Assembly (NCBI RefSeq): GCF_000004075.3
Contig: NC_026655.2
Location: 26,645,489-26,709,488, forward strand
From: Cucumis sativus
Lineage: Eukaryota > Streptophyta > Magnoliopsida > Cucurbitales > Cucurbitaceae
Length of the DNA stretch: 64,000 nucleotides
Direction of reading: 5' to 3'
Of the stretch, positions 11,791 through 23,400 are shown piece by piece (positions within the stretch are counted from its first letter, which is position 1; each line of letters opens with the position of its first letter). The translations under genes were made by a program, and so were the position numbers. The notes under the pieces are model-generated. The model searched no databases. It was not told where the DNA came from and saw nothing but the letters and a program-made list of their open reading frames with translations.

Positions 11791-11969
11791 AAAAAAATTA
11801 GTTTTTTCTTACCATTTTTGTTTACACAAATGAAAAAAAGTATAATTTTTTTTTATTGTAATTCTTTCTCCAAACAAGTATTATAAATAATCGTCTATAA
11901 CCGTTCCATTTATTCATTCTCCCAAACAAGGAGTACAAATAATCATTTTCTTTGAGTTAAAAAGAAAAG

Positions 11970-12100
11970 TTAGATAAAATTTTATTTTTTTTAAAAAAAG
12001 GTTGGAGATTGATCTTGGACTCCCAAAAACCGCTCCCCTTACTCCAGTAATTTAGAAATAACGAACTTCCAGATATTTTTAATTTCAATAAATGAATTAA
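11970..12100. repeat. Secondary direct repeat, right copy
   Basis: Partner of 10390-10560, same orientation. Confidence 0.4.
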
Positions 12101-12580
12101 CTAATGCAAAATAAAGTTGTAACATTGTTAAAATAAATTTAATGTAAAACGTAAGAAAAAGATGCATACATAAATTTAAGCACGTATAATAAATAATTAT
12201 TAAAATATTGGTGGAGAAAAGAAATAAAAGAAATATAATAATAATAATAAGTATAGTAATAGTAATAAGTTAAAACACTAAAGTTTTTTTTTAAAAAAAA
12301 ATAACGATAAAAATAAAAAAGGAGCAAAAAAAAATAATTTTTTTTCTTCTATATATTATCTTTTTAATCTCTCCATCTTTTCAAAACCCCAAGAAAATTA
12401 CTTGATGATAAGACGTGGATCTTCGAGAGTAAATCTCTACTTGCAAGTAAGTTTATTTCATCGTCAAATTTGATTTGCTCAAAACAAAGGGAAAAAAAAG
12501 ACAATAAGGTAATAAAATAAACAAGAAAAATCGGCATAAATTTTCTTCTTCTTTTAGTAGAGATTCTCTCTAAAAAAATT

Positions 12581-13130
12581 TTGCTAAAATTTATTTTGAA
12601 TTATTCAAAACGGTTTTGAATTTAAGGATTTAATTACATATTAATTTGAACTGTCTCCAAAATCGTTTGATTGATTACAAATTAACTATTTGAACCATTG
12701 AACCATTTTTCTTTGACCGTTATTGTCATTAGTTCGTTGGAGTTTTCCCCCATTCACTATATATACCACCTTTCCATTCTCATTATATACTTACAACAAA
12801 TCCCTCCACCTTTCTAATTTCTCTCTCGACATTCCCTTTTCCTTTTTCTCTCTTTCTATTTCCTTTTAGTTTTTCGAGCATAATATTATCTATCGAGGGT
12901 TGGTATATTAGTTTGGCTCTTGTTCAGCTTTTACCGATGAAATTAGAGGTTGTTTTATCGTGGAGACGATGTGACATATGATATTTGTTTGCACATCTGA
13001 GCAAAGCTGCGAAACGTCTCAAGGAGAGCGAGATCCATGACTCAACTTGTTATTAATGTAATGTAATTCTATTTTGCAGGTTTTCTTACTACGAAGCTTA
13101 GCGCCACCGAAGTGCAACAACTCCATTTGT
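12581..13130 (+). repeat. Right long direct repeat (LTR or LTR plus leader)
   Basis: Homologous to 9296-9780. It keeps a clear TATA-like ctatatata at 12758-12766, followed by a CT-rich stretch as in a copia LTR promoter. Its right end abuts sequence that is homologous to the region upstream of RTM2-like C. Confidence 0.6.
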
Positions 13131-13131
13131 A

Positions 13132-13551
13132 AAGGAAAGATTATTTTTGTTTATTTCTCTTAGACACTTTTCCTTACCATTGATTTTCAATATCATATTA
13201 TTTTAAATTTAAAAGGTGATTTTAAATTGATCACTTTGTAGCTTTTAAATGAATGTATTTAAAATTTGGATGGTTTTTAATAGAGCAAAATGAATTAAAA
13301 TATAACAAAATATGATAAAATATGTTAGCTTTATATTTTTGGGATAAAAAGTATTTTTATACTTTGATTCTTTTAGTTTGAGATTTGAGGTATGAACGTT
13401 AGGAAGTTGATAAGTGAACAACAAAAAGCAAGATGAAGATGGAATAGATTGTTGCAAATATAACAATTTTATTTCATGTCTCTTTGAGTAATCTCTTTCA
13501 CATATTTGATTGTTAACTCATAAATTAGAATTTCATTCATTCATACCTTCT
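13132..13551. other. Displaced RTM2-like B upstream DNA and RTM2-like C 3' flank
   Basis: 13132-13310 matches 15570-15720 and 19510-19660, which lie upstream of copy C and pseudogene D. It is therefore likely the distal upstream region of copy B, pushed away by the retroelement. 13360-13551 is the common 3' flank of the unit. Confidence 0.55.
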
Positions 13552-15294
13552 TCACAACTCTTCCTCCATGTGACCGTTCTTTGAAAGATTCAGATACAGA
13601 ACCACAAAAGCAGCAATCCCCAAAGCCAAAGTCACCATATTTGTTCTTAATTCCTTCACCACAACATCAATAACCTGTTTGTATCCTTCTCTTCTTCTCA
13701 ATCTTCCACTCTCTTCTCCCATTTCCTCACTCCTTCTCTTCCTCCTCCTCCTCCTCTTCTCTTCTCCAACTTCTTCTTTCCCCTTCTCATCCTTCTCCTC
13801 CATTTTTGACTCACCTTCTTCTTCTTTACCTTCTTCTCTTGTCTTCTCCAAAGCATCCCGTAGTTTTGTATGTGCTTTTCCCTTCTCCTCTGTTTTTTCC
13901 TTCTTACCTAAATCTTCAACTGGCTGTCCACTGCCCATGGAAGATGTCTTCTCGGGTTTTGGGATCCTCGCGGGTGCTCCGGTTGCCTTCTCTGGCTTTG
14001 GAGGTGTGGGGATTTGTTTCCCACTTGCTTGTGATTGAGGCCTGTCGTTTTGGCTTGGTGCGTAGTTTTTGACATTGGTTTTTATGTATGGAATTTGGGC
14101 TCTTTCGTTTTGGCTCTCTGGGGCATTTGGTCCAACAGTTGGTGGGGCGACAGTGGTTTCTGTAGCAGCGGGCTTTGGAGGCTCGGGTCTCTCGTTTTGG
14201 CTCTTTGGAGTATTTGGTCGAACAGTTGGTGGGTCGGCAGTGGGTTTTGTGGCGGAGGGCGGCGGTTGGGATTGAGCCTTGGGCTTGGGTTGCTGAACCG
14301 GTGGGATGTTGGAAGAGGTGGCGGAGGGTTTCTTGGGCTGTTTCACGTAGAGAACGCCTTGCTCCAATTTGGCAGAGATATTGTCGGTGTCTGCGTCGGC
14401 GGGGATATCGATTTCCTTTTGGAATCGAAGCCACTTGCCGCTGCTGAGCTTCCGTTCGCCGGAGACTCTCAGCTTTCCGGTGGACGTTACCTGAACTTTC
14501 AGTTGGTTGCTTCTGAAACCTTTGGAAGGTAAAATGATAAAATTAAACTTTGATGGACGAGAATACCCCTAACAAATATATATATATACTTACACCCACT
14601 TTTTTTTACCATTTTTTAAAATTTAAAATGTAATTAGAAGTATAACCTTGCGATTTTTTATTTTATTTTATGGGACATTTTCAGATATAATATTCATATA
14701 TGTAAAAAAAAAAAAAAATTATATTTTGTTATATTCCTAGTTTACAATAATTTTTCTTTTATTTTTATGTTATCGAATTCAAAACTTTAAACTTCAAAAT
14801 CAAAATTTATTATTTTCAACAAAGAAAGGAAAGAAAACTTAAATGTCATTTTTTTTAAAATAAATGATCAAGAAATTTGAAGGGAAAATCTACTAATAAT
14901 TAAAATTGTAATTATTTTTAAATTTGGCCAAAAATGTAACTCTTATTTAAATGTAGTGTTTAATTTTTTTTTCGATTGCAAAAAAAAAAAAAAAAAAACG
15001 TATTGGTAACTATAACAATAGCCTAATTATGGTTTAAAACTTCGAAAAGGTAATTCTTATTAAAATTAGACTTTCCAACTTTACAATTGAAAGTGTAATG
15101 AAAAGTTAAATTCTTTCTATTTTAAGGTCCATTTCTCAATCCCTCTGTACGTAAAATTAAAAATGAAATAGACTTAGGGGGAATATGATGAAACCTGAGA
15201 GGTGAACGACGAGAACACGAGAATCAGGATGATCAACCCAATCAAATCGCGGCTCGAATTCCTCGAATTTTTTAGCAGAAGAAGAAGGATCCAT
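13552..15294 (-). CDS. RTM2-like protein C (HSP20 domain, C-terminal membrane anchor)
   Basis: Exons 15294-15195 and 14519-13552 (intron about 675 bases, GT-AG, phase 1) give 355 residues. The N-terminus is MDPSSSAKKFEEFEPRFDWV. The upstream ATG used in A and B is ACG here, so the start is unambiguous. The HSP20 domain is intact through GVLYVKQPKKPSATSSN. The linker carries two PTVRPN/PTVGPN blocks, one copy of the QIPTPPKP block and a Lys/Glu/Arg-rich run (KEEVGEEKRRRRRKRR). The membrane helix is at about 328-345 with the tail SKNGHMEEEL. The C-terminal 60 residues match B almost exactly while the rest is closer to A, which suggests past exchange between copies. Confidence 0.87.
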
Positions 15295-15560
15295 GGCCGT
15301 TGCGCTTCGACTTTCTTCTCAGGTAATTGTAATTCAAGCTTTGTTCGGATGTGTTCTGTTGCAGGCATTTTCTTCGTAAGATATTTATATATTTTCCAAA
15401 AGGGATTTTGGTGTGTTTGGATATTGATTCGAAATCTTGACTTCAAATCGCCGCTTTCTGAAGTTGCGATCGCCAAATAGGAATTTCTTTGGGATTAGTA
15501 ATTCCTTCGGTTGAAGCTTTCTTTGTGCTTCTTTGGCCATGGCGGTTACTTGGATTACTT
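15295..15560 (-). promoter_or_regulatory. Conserved leader block upstream of RTM2-like C
   Basis: Homologous to the leaders of A and B. The homology continues without interruption to about 15720, matching 13132-13310 and 19510-19660, so C shows the undisturbed arrangement. Confidence 0.5.
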
Positions 15561-15720
15561 CATTGGTTAAGTGAAGATTCTTTTTGTTTATTTCTCTTAA
15601 ACACTTTTCCTTAACCCTGAATTTTCAATATCATATTATTTTAAATTCCGAAAGTGATTTTAAATTAATCACTTTCATATGGCTTTCAAATGAATTAAAA
15701 ATATAACCAAATATGACTAT

Positions 15721-16324
15721 TTAGATAAACAAATACGAACGGAACTGAGGTTGATTGTTTGGAATTTAGCGTTATATCGTCTAATGGAATTGAGGGGTAT
15801 TTGTGAAATGGTCTTAGCTGATTGATAATAGCTTATGTTTTTCCTTAGAGGCTTTGAGTTCGAGTAGCTCTTTTGTTTCTTTCCCTTTTCTTTCTCTGTT
15901 GTTCTTTGATTTGGCTACACATGATTAGGCGGCTGACGTTTCTCTTTTCTTCTTTTTTTGCTTTAATGCCGTTTTGATTGTTCTGTTGTTGCATTTTTGT
16001 ACTGATACAAAGTCCATAAGATTCGAACTAATGAGGTTTTGCATTTAGACATTTATGATTGGTTCTTCATATTAAAATTCTACATGTTGATTGATGATTC
16101 TGTGAATTACGTGTGCTATATTTTGAAACAAAATTAAACCGTTAATGCTTTTTCAGAAAATTTAGTTCGCATTAATATTTAATAGTGTGTCTATTTTGGT
16201 AATGGTATTCTTTCATGTATGCATAAAATGAAAAATTGTGTTCTACTCAACAGTTTATACCATTACTTACGGCAAACAAGTAAAGTGATTTTGTTCACAA
16301 CATAGTAACTTAAAATCATGATCA
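15721..16324. other. Intergenic DNA
   Basis: T-rich sequence with no coding signal. It may contain 5' flank or leader carried with the duplicated METE block, but METE's own 5' end is outside the window and cannot be compared. Confidence 0.4.
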
Positions 16325-16510
16325 TCGTGGGTTGTCATAGTGGTCGGGTGGGTAAATAGTAAAGGTTTTAGAGGGAATGAGTTCAAACCATGTTGTTACC
16401 TATTTAAGATTTAATATCTTATGAGTTACCTTGAGAGCTTAGTATATAAAATGAGATGACTGTCTATGAGAGTAGTCGAGGTGCCTACAAGCTAGTATAG
16501 AAACTTAAAA
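16325..16510 (+). mobile_element. tRNA-derived SINE, diverged
   Basis: It has a box A-like stretch (tagtggtcgggtgg), a box B-like gagttcaaacc, then a body with ttaatatcttatgagttacc and agtcgaggtgcctacaagct. The same body occurs at 31295-31443, on the minus strand at 47769-47910, and loosely at 57400-57560. Confidence 0.6.
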
Positions 16511-16726
16511 TTTTTATCGTGTCCTGAAATTGGTCTTGGTTGGAAAAAGCCTCCTAGAAATTAGTGAGGTGGATTTTGAACAAGGAATGGGTTTTCAATA
16601 CCTCCGTTACCAAAAGAAAATTTATCTTATATTAGAGGAATATGGGAAATTGTTGATGAATATGTTCATTGAGCTCTACTGGCATTTCATTTTTATATTA
16701 TTTTCTTGTTAGTATGTAAAAGAGCA

Positions 16727-17343
16727 ATAGCATCCCACATTGTTGGTTATCCTCGCATTGGTCCGAAGAGAGAACTTAAATTTTTCCTTGGAGTTTTTCT
16801 GGGATAGGAAGAGCAGTGCGGATGACTTGCAGAATGTGGCTGCTGATCTCAGGTCATATATTTGGAAACAGATGGCTGACGCTGGAATCAAGTTTATTCC
16901 AAGCAACACTTTTTTCGTATTATGATCAAGTGCTTGACACTGCAACTATGCTCGGTGCTTTTCCTCTTTCCGAAGTTTGTCTCGTTAAAGTATTCACCAT
17001 TTCATTTCAGTTCCACTATCTTCTTATCAACTCTTATTTGTGCCTGCAGAGAAGTTGTGTCAGAGCTGAAGGCTGCTGGTGCCACCTGAATTCAATTTGA
17101 TGAGCCTACACTTGTGAAAGATCTTGACCCTCACCAGTTACGAACATTTGCTCATGCCTATTCAGAGCTGGAATCCACCTTATCTGGTTTAAATGTTCTG
17201 ATCGAGACATACTTTGCTGATATTCTTGCTGAGGCATACAAAACTCTCACCTCTTTGAAGGGTGTCTCTGGTTATGGACTCGATCTAGTTCGTGGAACAC
17301 AGACTTGATCTGATCAAAGGTGGATTTCCTTCAGACGCTCAAT
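16727..17343 (+). pseudogene. Methionine synthase N-terminal pseudogene
   Basis: The fragment begins [18 protein letters not shown], the methionine synthase N-terminus, but the start codon is ATA at 16727-16729. It continues to about residue 62 ([28 protein letters not shown]) through frameshifts. It then skips about 140 residues and resumes after an intron-like acceptor at about 17050 with REVVSELKAAGAT. There the expected Trp codon is TGA; the text goes on [19 protein letters not shown] to DLVRGTQT, where another shift or stop occurs, and ends near DLIKGGFPS. No catalytic C-terminal domain is present. It cannot make an enzyme. It precedes RTM2-like pseudogene D, as METE precedes RTM2-like A. 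Confidence 0.92.
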
Positions 17344-18280
17344 ACCTAATATGCATACACAATATACAAAAATAAGCTAATAATGACAGAAATAATACAA
17401 ACTTATTATCAAATACACAAACCTGAATTAATACAAAACTGATGCAGAACATCAAACAATAATCCACCCCATATATGCCAAACGGTTAACTCATGCTTTT
17501 AAGTGCCAAAAGAAAATTATTAAAATCTTTTCAAAGGAAAAATCTCAAATGTCATTTGCCCAAGAGTTTTATCGATCAATTAAATTACATAATAACCCAA
17601 CAAAATTTAGAATCACTTGTAACACTTGATAAAAATATTGGTTGAATGAAAACTTAAATTTGTCTTAGGATTGTTATCAATTTATTCATCACAACAAACC
17701 TACTTGAGTTTTGAGAGTAATTGTCTCTAGTGATTTTCGTGATAGAACAAATCACCTTTCTTCTAAGAATAGCATGTCTAGAAAATTAATGAATGTGTTC
17801 AACTAAATAGAAAATGACTTTGTTTATAGACTTGTGGCCATCCAAGAAGTCATGCGTTTTTCTATAATTTAGTGATTAATTTTCATGAAATGATGCATCC
17901 ATTTACGTGGAAACACAAACAACAATCATTTAGGGTATATTTTGTAATTGTTAGTAGTTTAGTCAAGGCATTGTGAAAATTAAAGGTAAACTTTTCTTGC
18001 GTAATGATTTAATCTCAATACTAAATTGTTACTAATTAAAGTTTACTTTAGTTTACAAACTAAAAAGTGTTGGGATAAAAATTTTTATACTTCACTTTTT
18101 TAGTTTGAGATTTGAGATTTGAGCTATGAACATTAGGAAGTGGATAAGGGAACAACAAGTAAAGAAAATGGTATAGTTTGTTGCAAATATAGCAATTTTA
18201 TTTCACGTCTCTTAGAATAAATTCCTTCACATATTTCATTGTTCACTCATAAACTTGAAGTTCATTCATTCATACCTTCT
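17344..18280. other. Intergenic DNA
   Basis: AT-rich, no coding signal. From about 18000 the sequence is the shared 3' flank of the RTM2-like unit (compare 2500-2770 and 13360-13551). Confidence 0.5.
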
Positions 18281-19290
18281 TCACAACTCTTCCTCCGTAT
18301 GACCTTTCTTTGAAAGATTCAGATACAGAATCACCCCCAAAGCCAAAGTGACCATATTTGTCCTTAATTCCTTCACCACCCCATCAACAACCTGTTTGTA
18401 CCCTTCTCTTCTTCTCAACCTTCCACTCTCTTCTCCCATTTCCTCACTCCTCTTCTCCAACTTCTTCTTTCCCCTCCTCAGCCTTCTCCTCCATTTTTGA
18501 CGCACCTTCTTCTTCTTTACCTCCTTCTCGTCTTCTCCAAAGCATCCCGTAGTTTTGTATGTATTTTTCCCTTGTCCTCTGTTTTTTCCTTCTTAGCTAA
18601 ATCTTCAACTGGCTGTCCACAGCCCATGGAGGATGTCTCGCCGGATTTTGGGATCCTCGCGGGTGCTCCGGTTGCCTCCTCTGGCTTTGGAGGAGTGGGG
18701 ATTTGTTTCCCACTAGCTTGTGATTTTGGCCTGTCGTTTTGGCTCTTTGGGGCGTTTGGTCGAACAGTTGGTGGGTAAACAGTGGATTTTGTGGCAGCGG
18801 GTTTTGGAGTGTCGGCTCTTTCGTTTCGGAACGATCGGAACTTTGGTAGGTGTTTTATGCCACCGTTTTTTTTTTTCCAATAAGATAGACATCGGGAGCG
18901 GGTATTATGATCCAGCTCCGTGGTTCGCTTTGGCTCTCTGGGGCATTTGATCCAACAGTTGGTGGGGCGACAGTGGGTTCTGTAGCAGCGGGCTTTAGAG
19001 GCTCGTCTCTTTCGTTTTGGCTCTTTGGAGCATTTGGTCGAACAGTTGGTGGGTCAGCAGTGGGTTTTGTGGCGGCGGGCGGCGGTTGGGATTCAGCCTT
19101 GGGCTTGGGTTACTGAACCGGTGGGATGTTGGAGGAGGTGGCGGAGGGCTTCTTAGGCTGTTTCACGTAGAGAATGCCTTGTTCCAATTTGGAAGAGATC
19201 TTGTCGGTGTCTGCGTCGTCGGGGATATCGATTTCCTTTTGGAATCGAAGCCACTTGCCGTTGGTGAGCTGCCGGTCGCCGGAGACTCAC
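18281..19290 (-). pseudogene. RTM2-like D, pseudogene
   Basis: The C-terminal part is readable (GRLRRREGYKQVVDGVVKEL ... LSKKGHTEEEL), but several lesions kill it. The Glu/Lys/Arg run at about 18440-18500 is out of frame with the tail. The membrane segment is shortened by four residues. A Gln codon of the conserved VQQPKPK is TAA at 19110-19112. Most clearly, sequence jumps at about 19288 from inside exon 2 (at GGAGACTC) straight into the leader block, so exon 1, the intron and the first part of exon 2 are gone. In copy A terms this removes about 1.26 kb (4104-5366). Around 18830-18945 the linker also contains text with no counterpart in A-C. Confidence 0.9.
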
Positions 19291-19530
19291 TTTGGATGTG
19301 TTCTGTTGCCGGCAATTTCTTCATAAGATATTTATATATATATTCCAAAAGGGATTTTGATGTGTTTAATTTGGATATTGATTCGAAATCTGGACTTCAA
19401 ACAGCGGCTTTCTGAAATTGCAATCCCCAAATAGGAATTTCTTTGGGATTAGTAATTTCTTCGGTTGAAGCTTTCTTTGTGTTTCCCCGGCCACGGCGGT
19501 TGCTTGGATTCTTCATTGGTTTATTTCTCT
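19291..19530 (-). repeat. Leader block remnant of RTM2-like D
   Basis: It matches the leader of A from about 5367 onward (tgtgttctgttg, then caatttcttcataagatatt). It is fused directly to truncated exon 2, which marks the deletion junction. Confidence 0.8.
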
Positions 19531-20162
19531 TAAACACTTTTCCATAACCTTGATTTTCAATATCATATGATTTTAGATTCTAAAAGTGATTTTAAATTAA
19601 TCCTTTCCTATGCCATTCAAATGAATTAAAAATATAACCAAATATGACATCTAAATAAACACGAACTAATATTTATATTAATATATATAACAATATTTTA
19701 AAAAAATTATAAATATAACAAAAACTACTAAAATTTATTAATAATAGATTAGGTTGAAAATATTGATATATTATCGATAGAATTTGTTATATAGTTAATT
19801 ATTATTTCTAAAATTGTTACCTATTATAATTACTTTTAAAAGAATACATAAAAAGAACATTAGAAGTATCAGACGAGGTTATAGGTTTCGAAAGAAAAAA
19901 TATTAAAAAGAAAATTGAAAATCATTCCCTCCAAGGCTCTACAAAGCTTCAAATGTGGAAATAAGCTATATAGGTCGCAGATATAATGGTAATATATGGA
20001 AGCTTCATGGTTTAATTTTTGTTGTGTTTGACAAAACTAAACGTATGAAGGAAAGTATAAGAAAGGAACAAGAAAGAAGATAATATATTTAAACCATAAA
20101 TTTAAAGATAAAAGTATATTCTAAAAGTAATTAAAGAAAAATGTTAAAAGGGCAACCAATTT
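19531..20162. other. Intergenic DNA, duplicated RTM2 upstream part then unique
   Basis: 19531-19660 continues the RTM2 upstream homology. 19690-19810 contains a weak MITE-like stretch (aaattataaatataac ... tcgatagaattt). Nothing else is seen. Confidence 0.45.
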
Positions 20163-20168
20163 CACGTG
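20163..20168. promoter_or_regulatory. G-box upstream of PTC52-like 1
   Basis: CACGTG about 330 bases before the start codon. This core binds bZIP/bHLH factors of light and ABA signalling. Use here is inferred only from position. Confidence 0.35.
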
Positions 20169-20499
20169 GCCTAATATTTTAATTCAAATGAGGTCTTCAT
20201 CTTGGAAGTCAAAGAAATGATATAATTTTCATGTGATATGATATCTTATTATTTCTTAAAGTTGAATAATAATGATAGGCGCGTTGTCTAAAGGGTGTCC
20301 ACACAATTATGCTAAAAGTGCACAATTGTTTAATACAAATATAAATTTTGGATTGCGATTCAATGTATTCTGATTTCACTATGTGTATTTAAATTGTTTA
20401 GTAATGTGACAATTCTTCTATCTAAATGATTAATCCAAATATAAAGTTTCTATTTAAACTCTATACTAATAATTGCCATAAATCTTGTTGAAACTAAAA

Positions 20500-23400
20500 A
20501 TGGATGTTCTGAAACTCTCTTCCAGTCCACTCCATTTCACTACCAAACTGAGCAAATCTCAACGACCCAAGCAATGTATGCAAATTCTTCTATTCCCTTC
20601 ATCCTCTTTTTCATTGATTAACAGACCCAATCGAGGATTCAAGCTCTGTGCAACCACCTTTTCAACGGAAGAAATTGGAAATCCGTTGGAGGCCGTGGAG
20701 GCCGAGAGTGAACGATTTGATTGGTATGCACAATGGTACCCGATCATGCCGATTTGTGACCTGGACAAGAGGGTGCCACATGGGAAAAGGGTAATGGGGA
20801 TTGATGTGGTGGTTTGGTGGGATAAGAACGAGAGTGGATGGAAGGTGTTTGATGATTTGTGTCCGCATAGATTGGCTCCGTTGTCTGAAGGAAGGATTGA
20901 TCAATGGGGGAGATTGCAATGTGTTTATCATGGTTGGTGCTTTAATGGCTCTGGTGATTGTAAGTTCATCCCTCAGGCGCCCCCCGACGGCCCTCCGGTA
21001 CTGATTAATTCCTACTAACTCTGTGTCGTTTAGTTTATTTAAAATGAAAATTAATAATAAGAATAATATAGCTTTTCTCAATGGATAGATCCATTTCCTA
21101 TTGGATATTATATTATTACTGTGTAAATTGCAATCACACACAATTATATATTCTTCTTGAATGCTGAAAGGTGTATGCATAATGATCTTAAACTATATCT
21201 TTCTAGTGGGTGGGGAAAGGTCAATGGTATAAACTTAGGGGGGTATCAATGGAGGTTTAAGGTAATTCGAGGGACTATGATGTTGAAGAAAATTAGAGAT
21301 CCGGTGGATGGTGGAGATGATTAGAGAAAGAAAGCCACAATGCCTCTGCCTCATCGTCGGTCACTTCAAACTTATCACACCAGGTGCTGATTTGTGGCTT
21401 CTTTCTCTAATAGAGATGTCTTGATTGCTTCGTTTGCAAGGAAGAAGACATAGAGCCACTTGGTGCCTGGTGGCTCTCATACAATATAGCATATAGCAAA
21501 GTCTAGATAGAAAATATGGAAAAGCTTGTCAATAAATTACTAAGGCCATACTAGGCAGATATTGTTTAATGGCTATTAATAATAAAATATGTGTGTTTTA
21601 AATGTTTTTTTTAAATCTCTTAAATATTTGTATTCAATTCAATAATTTGTAAAAAATAAAATTAAATAACTAATTGAGTTAAGGTATAGGAAAATTATCA
21701 TAAAATTTGAAACTATTTACAAAATATAGCATGATTTTCAAATGAATTATAAAGAGTTATATTAGTTTTACTATTTTGTAAATAATTTCAATATTTATGA
21801 TCTAAATTAAATCTAAATTGTTAGGTTAATTAGTTAGTTAGTTAATAAAATAAAATAAAAAATAAGAAATGTTTGATTTTTTAAAAATAATTATATGATA
21901 TTCAAAATCAACTGTTCTTTTAATTTTAATTTAAAATATCAAATAATTATTTGAAGTAAAAAGCAAAAAGTTATTTTTAATACTCAGAAAGTGAAGGTAT
22001 GTTTAACTTTACATTCTTGATTCTATTATTCTGTCGTTAGTGCCTATTAGCCATTGCCATACTACGATAGAATGCATGTGCTATTCGTTCTCCTTCCCTT
22101 TATCCTTTTATTCTCTTTATCTAAGAAAGCTGAAGTTCATAAGCTACCTAGATAGTCTCATATATATTCTAAGATAGTTAAGAAAAAAGACTTGGTATAT
22201 TGCATGCAGGTTCATACATCCAAAAGGGCATGTGTTTCTGTTTATCCCAGTGTTGTGCAGAATGACATTTTATGGTTTTGGCCAAATAGTGATCCCCAGT
22301 ATAAAGATATTATGGCGAAGAAAACCCCTCCTTACATTCCCGAAATAGACGATCCATCATATGCCAAGTTAATTATTAGCAGAGATCTTCCTTATGGGTA
22401 TGGACTTACAATTTTGTCTCGCTTTTTAAGCTTTCTGCTTTCTATTTAATCTTGTTTAATCTAGTTGTAGAGTTACGTTGTGAAGGAAGTTGTGTTGGAT
22501 GTTTTTAAACCTCTACGTCTACTCAACTACTCTGTCTTTTTGCACTTTCAGGTATGAGATTTTGACTGAGAATCTTATGGACCCAGCACATGTCCCATAT
22601 GCACATTATGGGTTAATACGAAGGCAACAGACCAAGAACAGTTGAGTATTTTGTAATGGAAAAAAAACTATTTAGTATTTTGTTTACCCCATCTTCAATT
22701 TGATCTGATGGATAATATCTACGGAATAATTCACAGAGAAAGCAGATGAGGAAGGAGGACAACCGATTGATATAGTTGTGAGAGACTTGGATGTACATGG
22801 TTTCATCAGTAATCAGGGACTGGGACATGGCAAGTTTGTTGCACCTTGTGTCACCTACACCTCATTGAATCTACCATCTAAGGAAAGAAACGCAAAGCAC
22901 CAAGACAATGGTACTCCCTCATTGGACGAAAACAATACGGTAAATCTAGGAATTCCTTTGCAAGTTTGCATACATCTTTGGGCTATTGGATGTTCGTTAA
23001 TCTTTCTCATTATCTAGATGTATTCCTCTCCACTTTTGGGTATTATTTTTTTTTCTTCTTTGGTTGCATCAGGTGGCTCCAAAAACATCTCAGAGGAAAA
23101 CGATGGTAGTATTCATGTGCATTCCCATTAGTCCGGGTAAAAGCAGAGTAATATTTATACCTCTGAGAAACTTTGCTGTGTGGGTAAACCGAATTATTCC
23201 AAGATGGATGTTCCATTTGGGACAAAACCTAGTCATGGATTCGGATTCGTATCTTCTTCATGTGGAGGTAATGACTATCATACTTTCAGGCTCTCAGCAC
23301 ATGGTTTAAGTTATTCAAAATATAGATTGAACTTTTTACAAATGGTTGAGTTGAGTTACTTTCCATCAATATTTGGTATTTGAACATGCTGCTAATGAGT

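Larger units (their letters stand above)
9290..13131 (+). mobile_element. Degraded copia-type LTR retroelement
   Basis: Two diverged direct repeats (about 9296-9780 and 12581-13130) flank an AT-rich interior. Just after the left repeat is a gag-like remnant (ATG at 9799; GEHFKHWKQK then a frameshift into MLFFLT). At about 10051-10140 there is a stretch reading EPRRNKRVRIIKDFGEGF, like the copia pol segment before reverse transcriptase. Most of pol is deleted, and stops and frameshifts are frequent. The element lies where the homology between the upstream regions of RTM2-like B and C is interrupted. No clean primer-binding site or target-site duplication could be fixed by eye. Confidence 0.65.

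Noticed and set aside
16325-16410. A functional tRNA gene
   Set aside because: Box A/B-like words are present, but the sequence does not fold into a full cloverleaf by eye and continues into a body repeated elsewhere, so SINE is the better call.
20662-21180. 172-codon minus frame opposite PTC52-like 1 exon 1
   Set aside because: Antisense shadow; similar minus frames occur opposite exon 1 of copies 2-4 because the coding strand is conserved.
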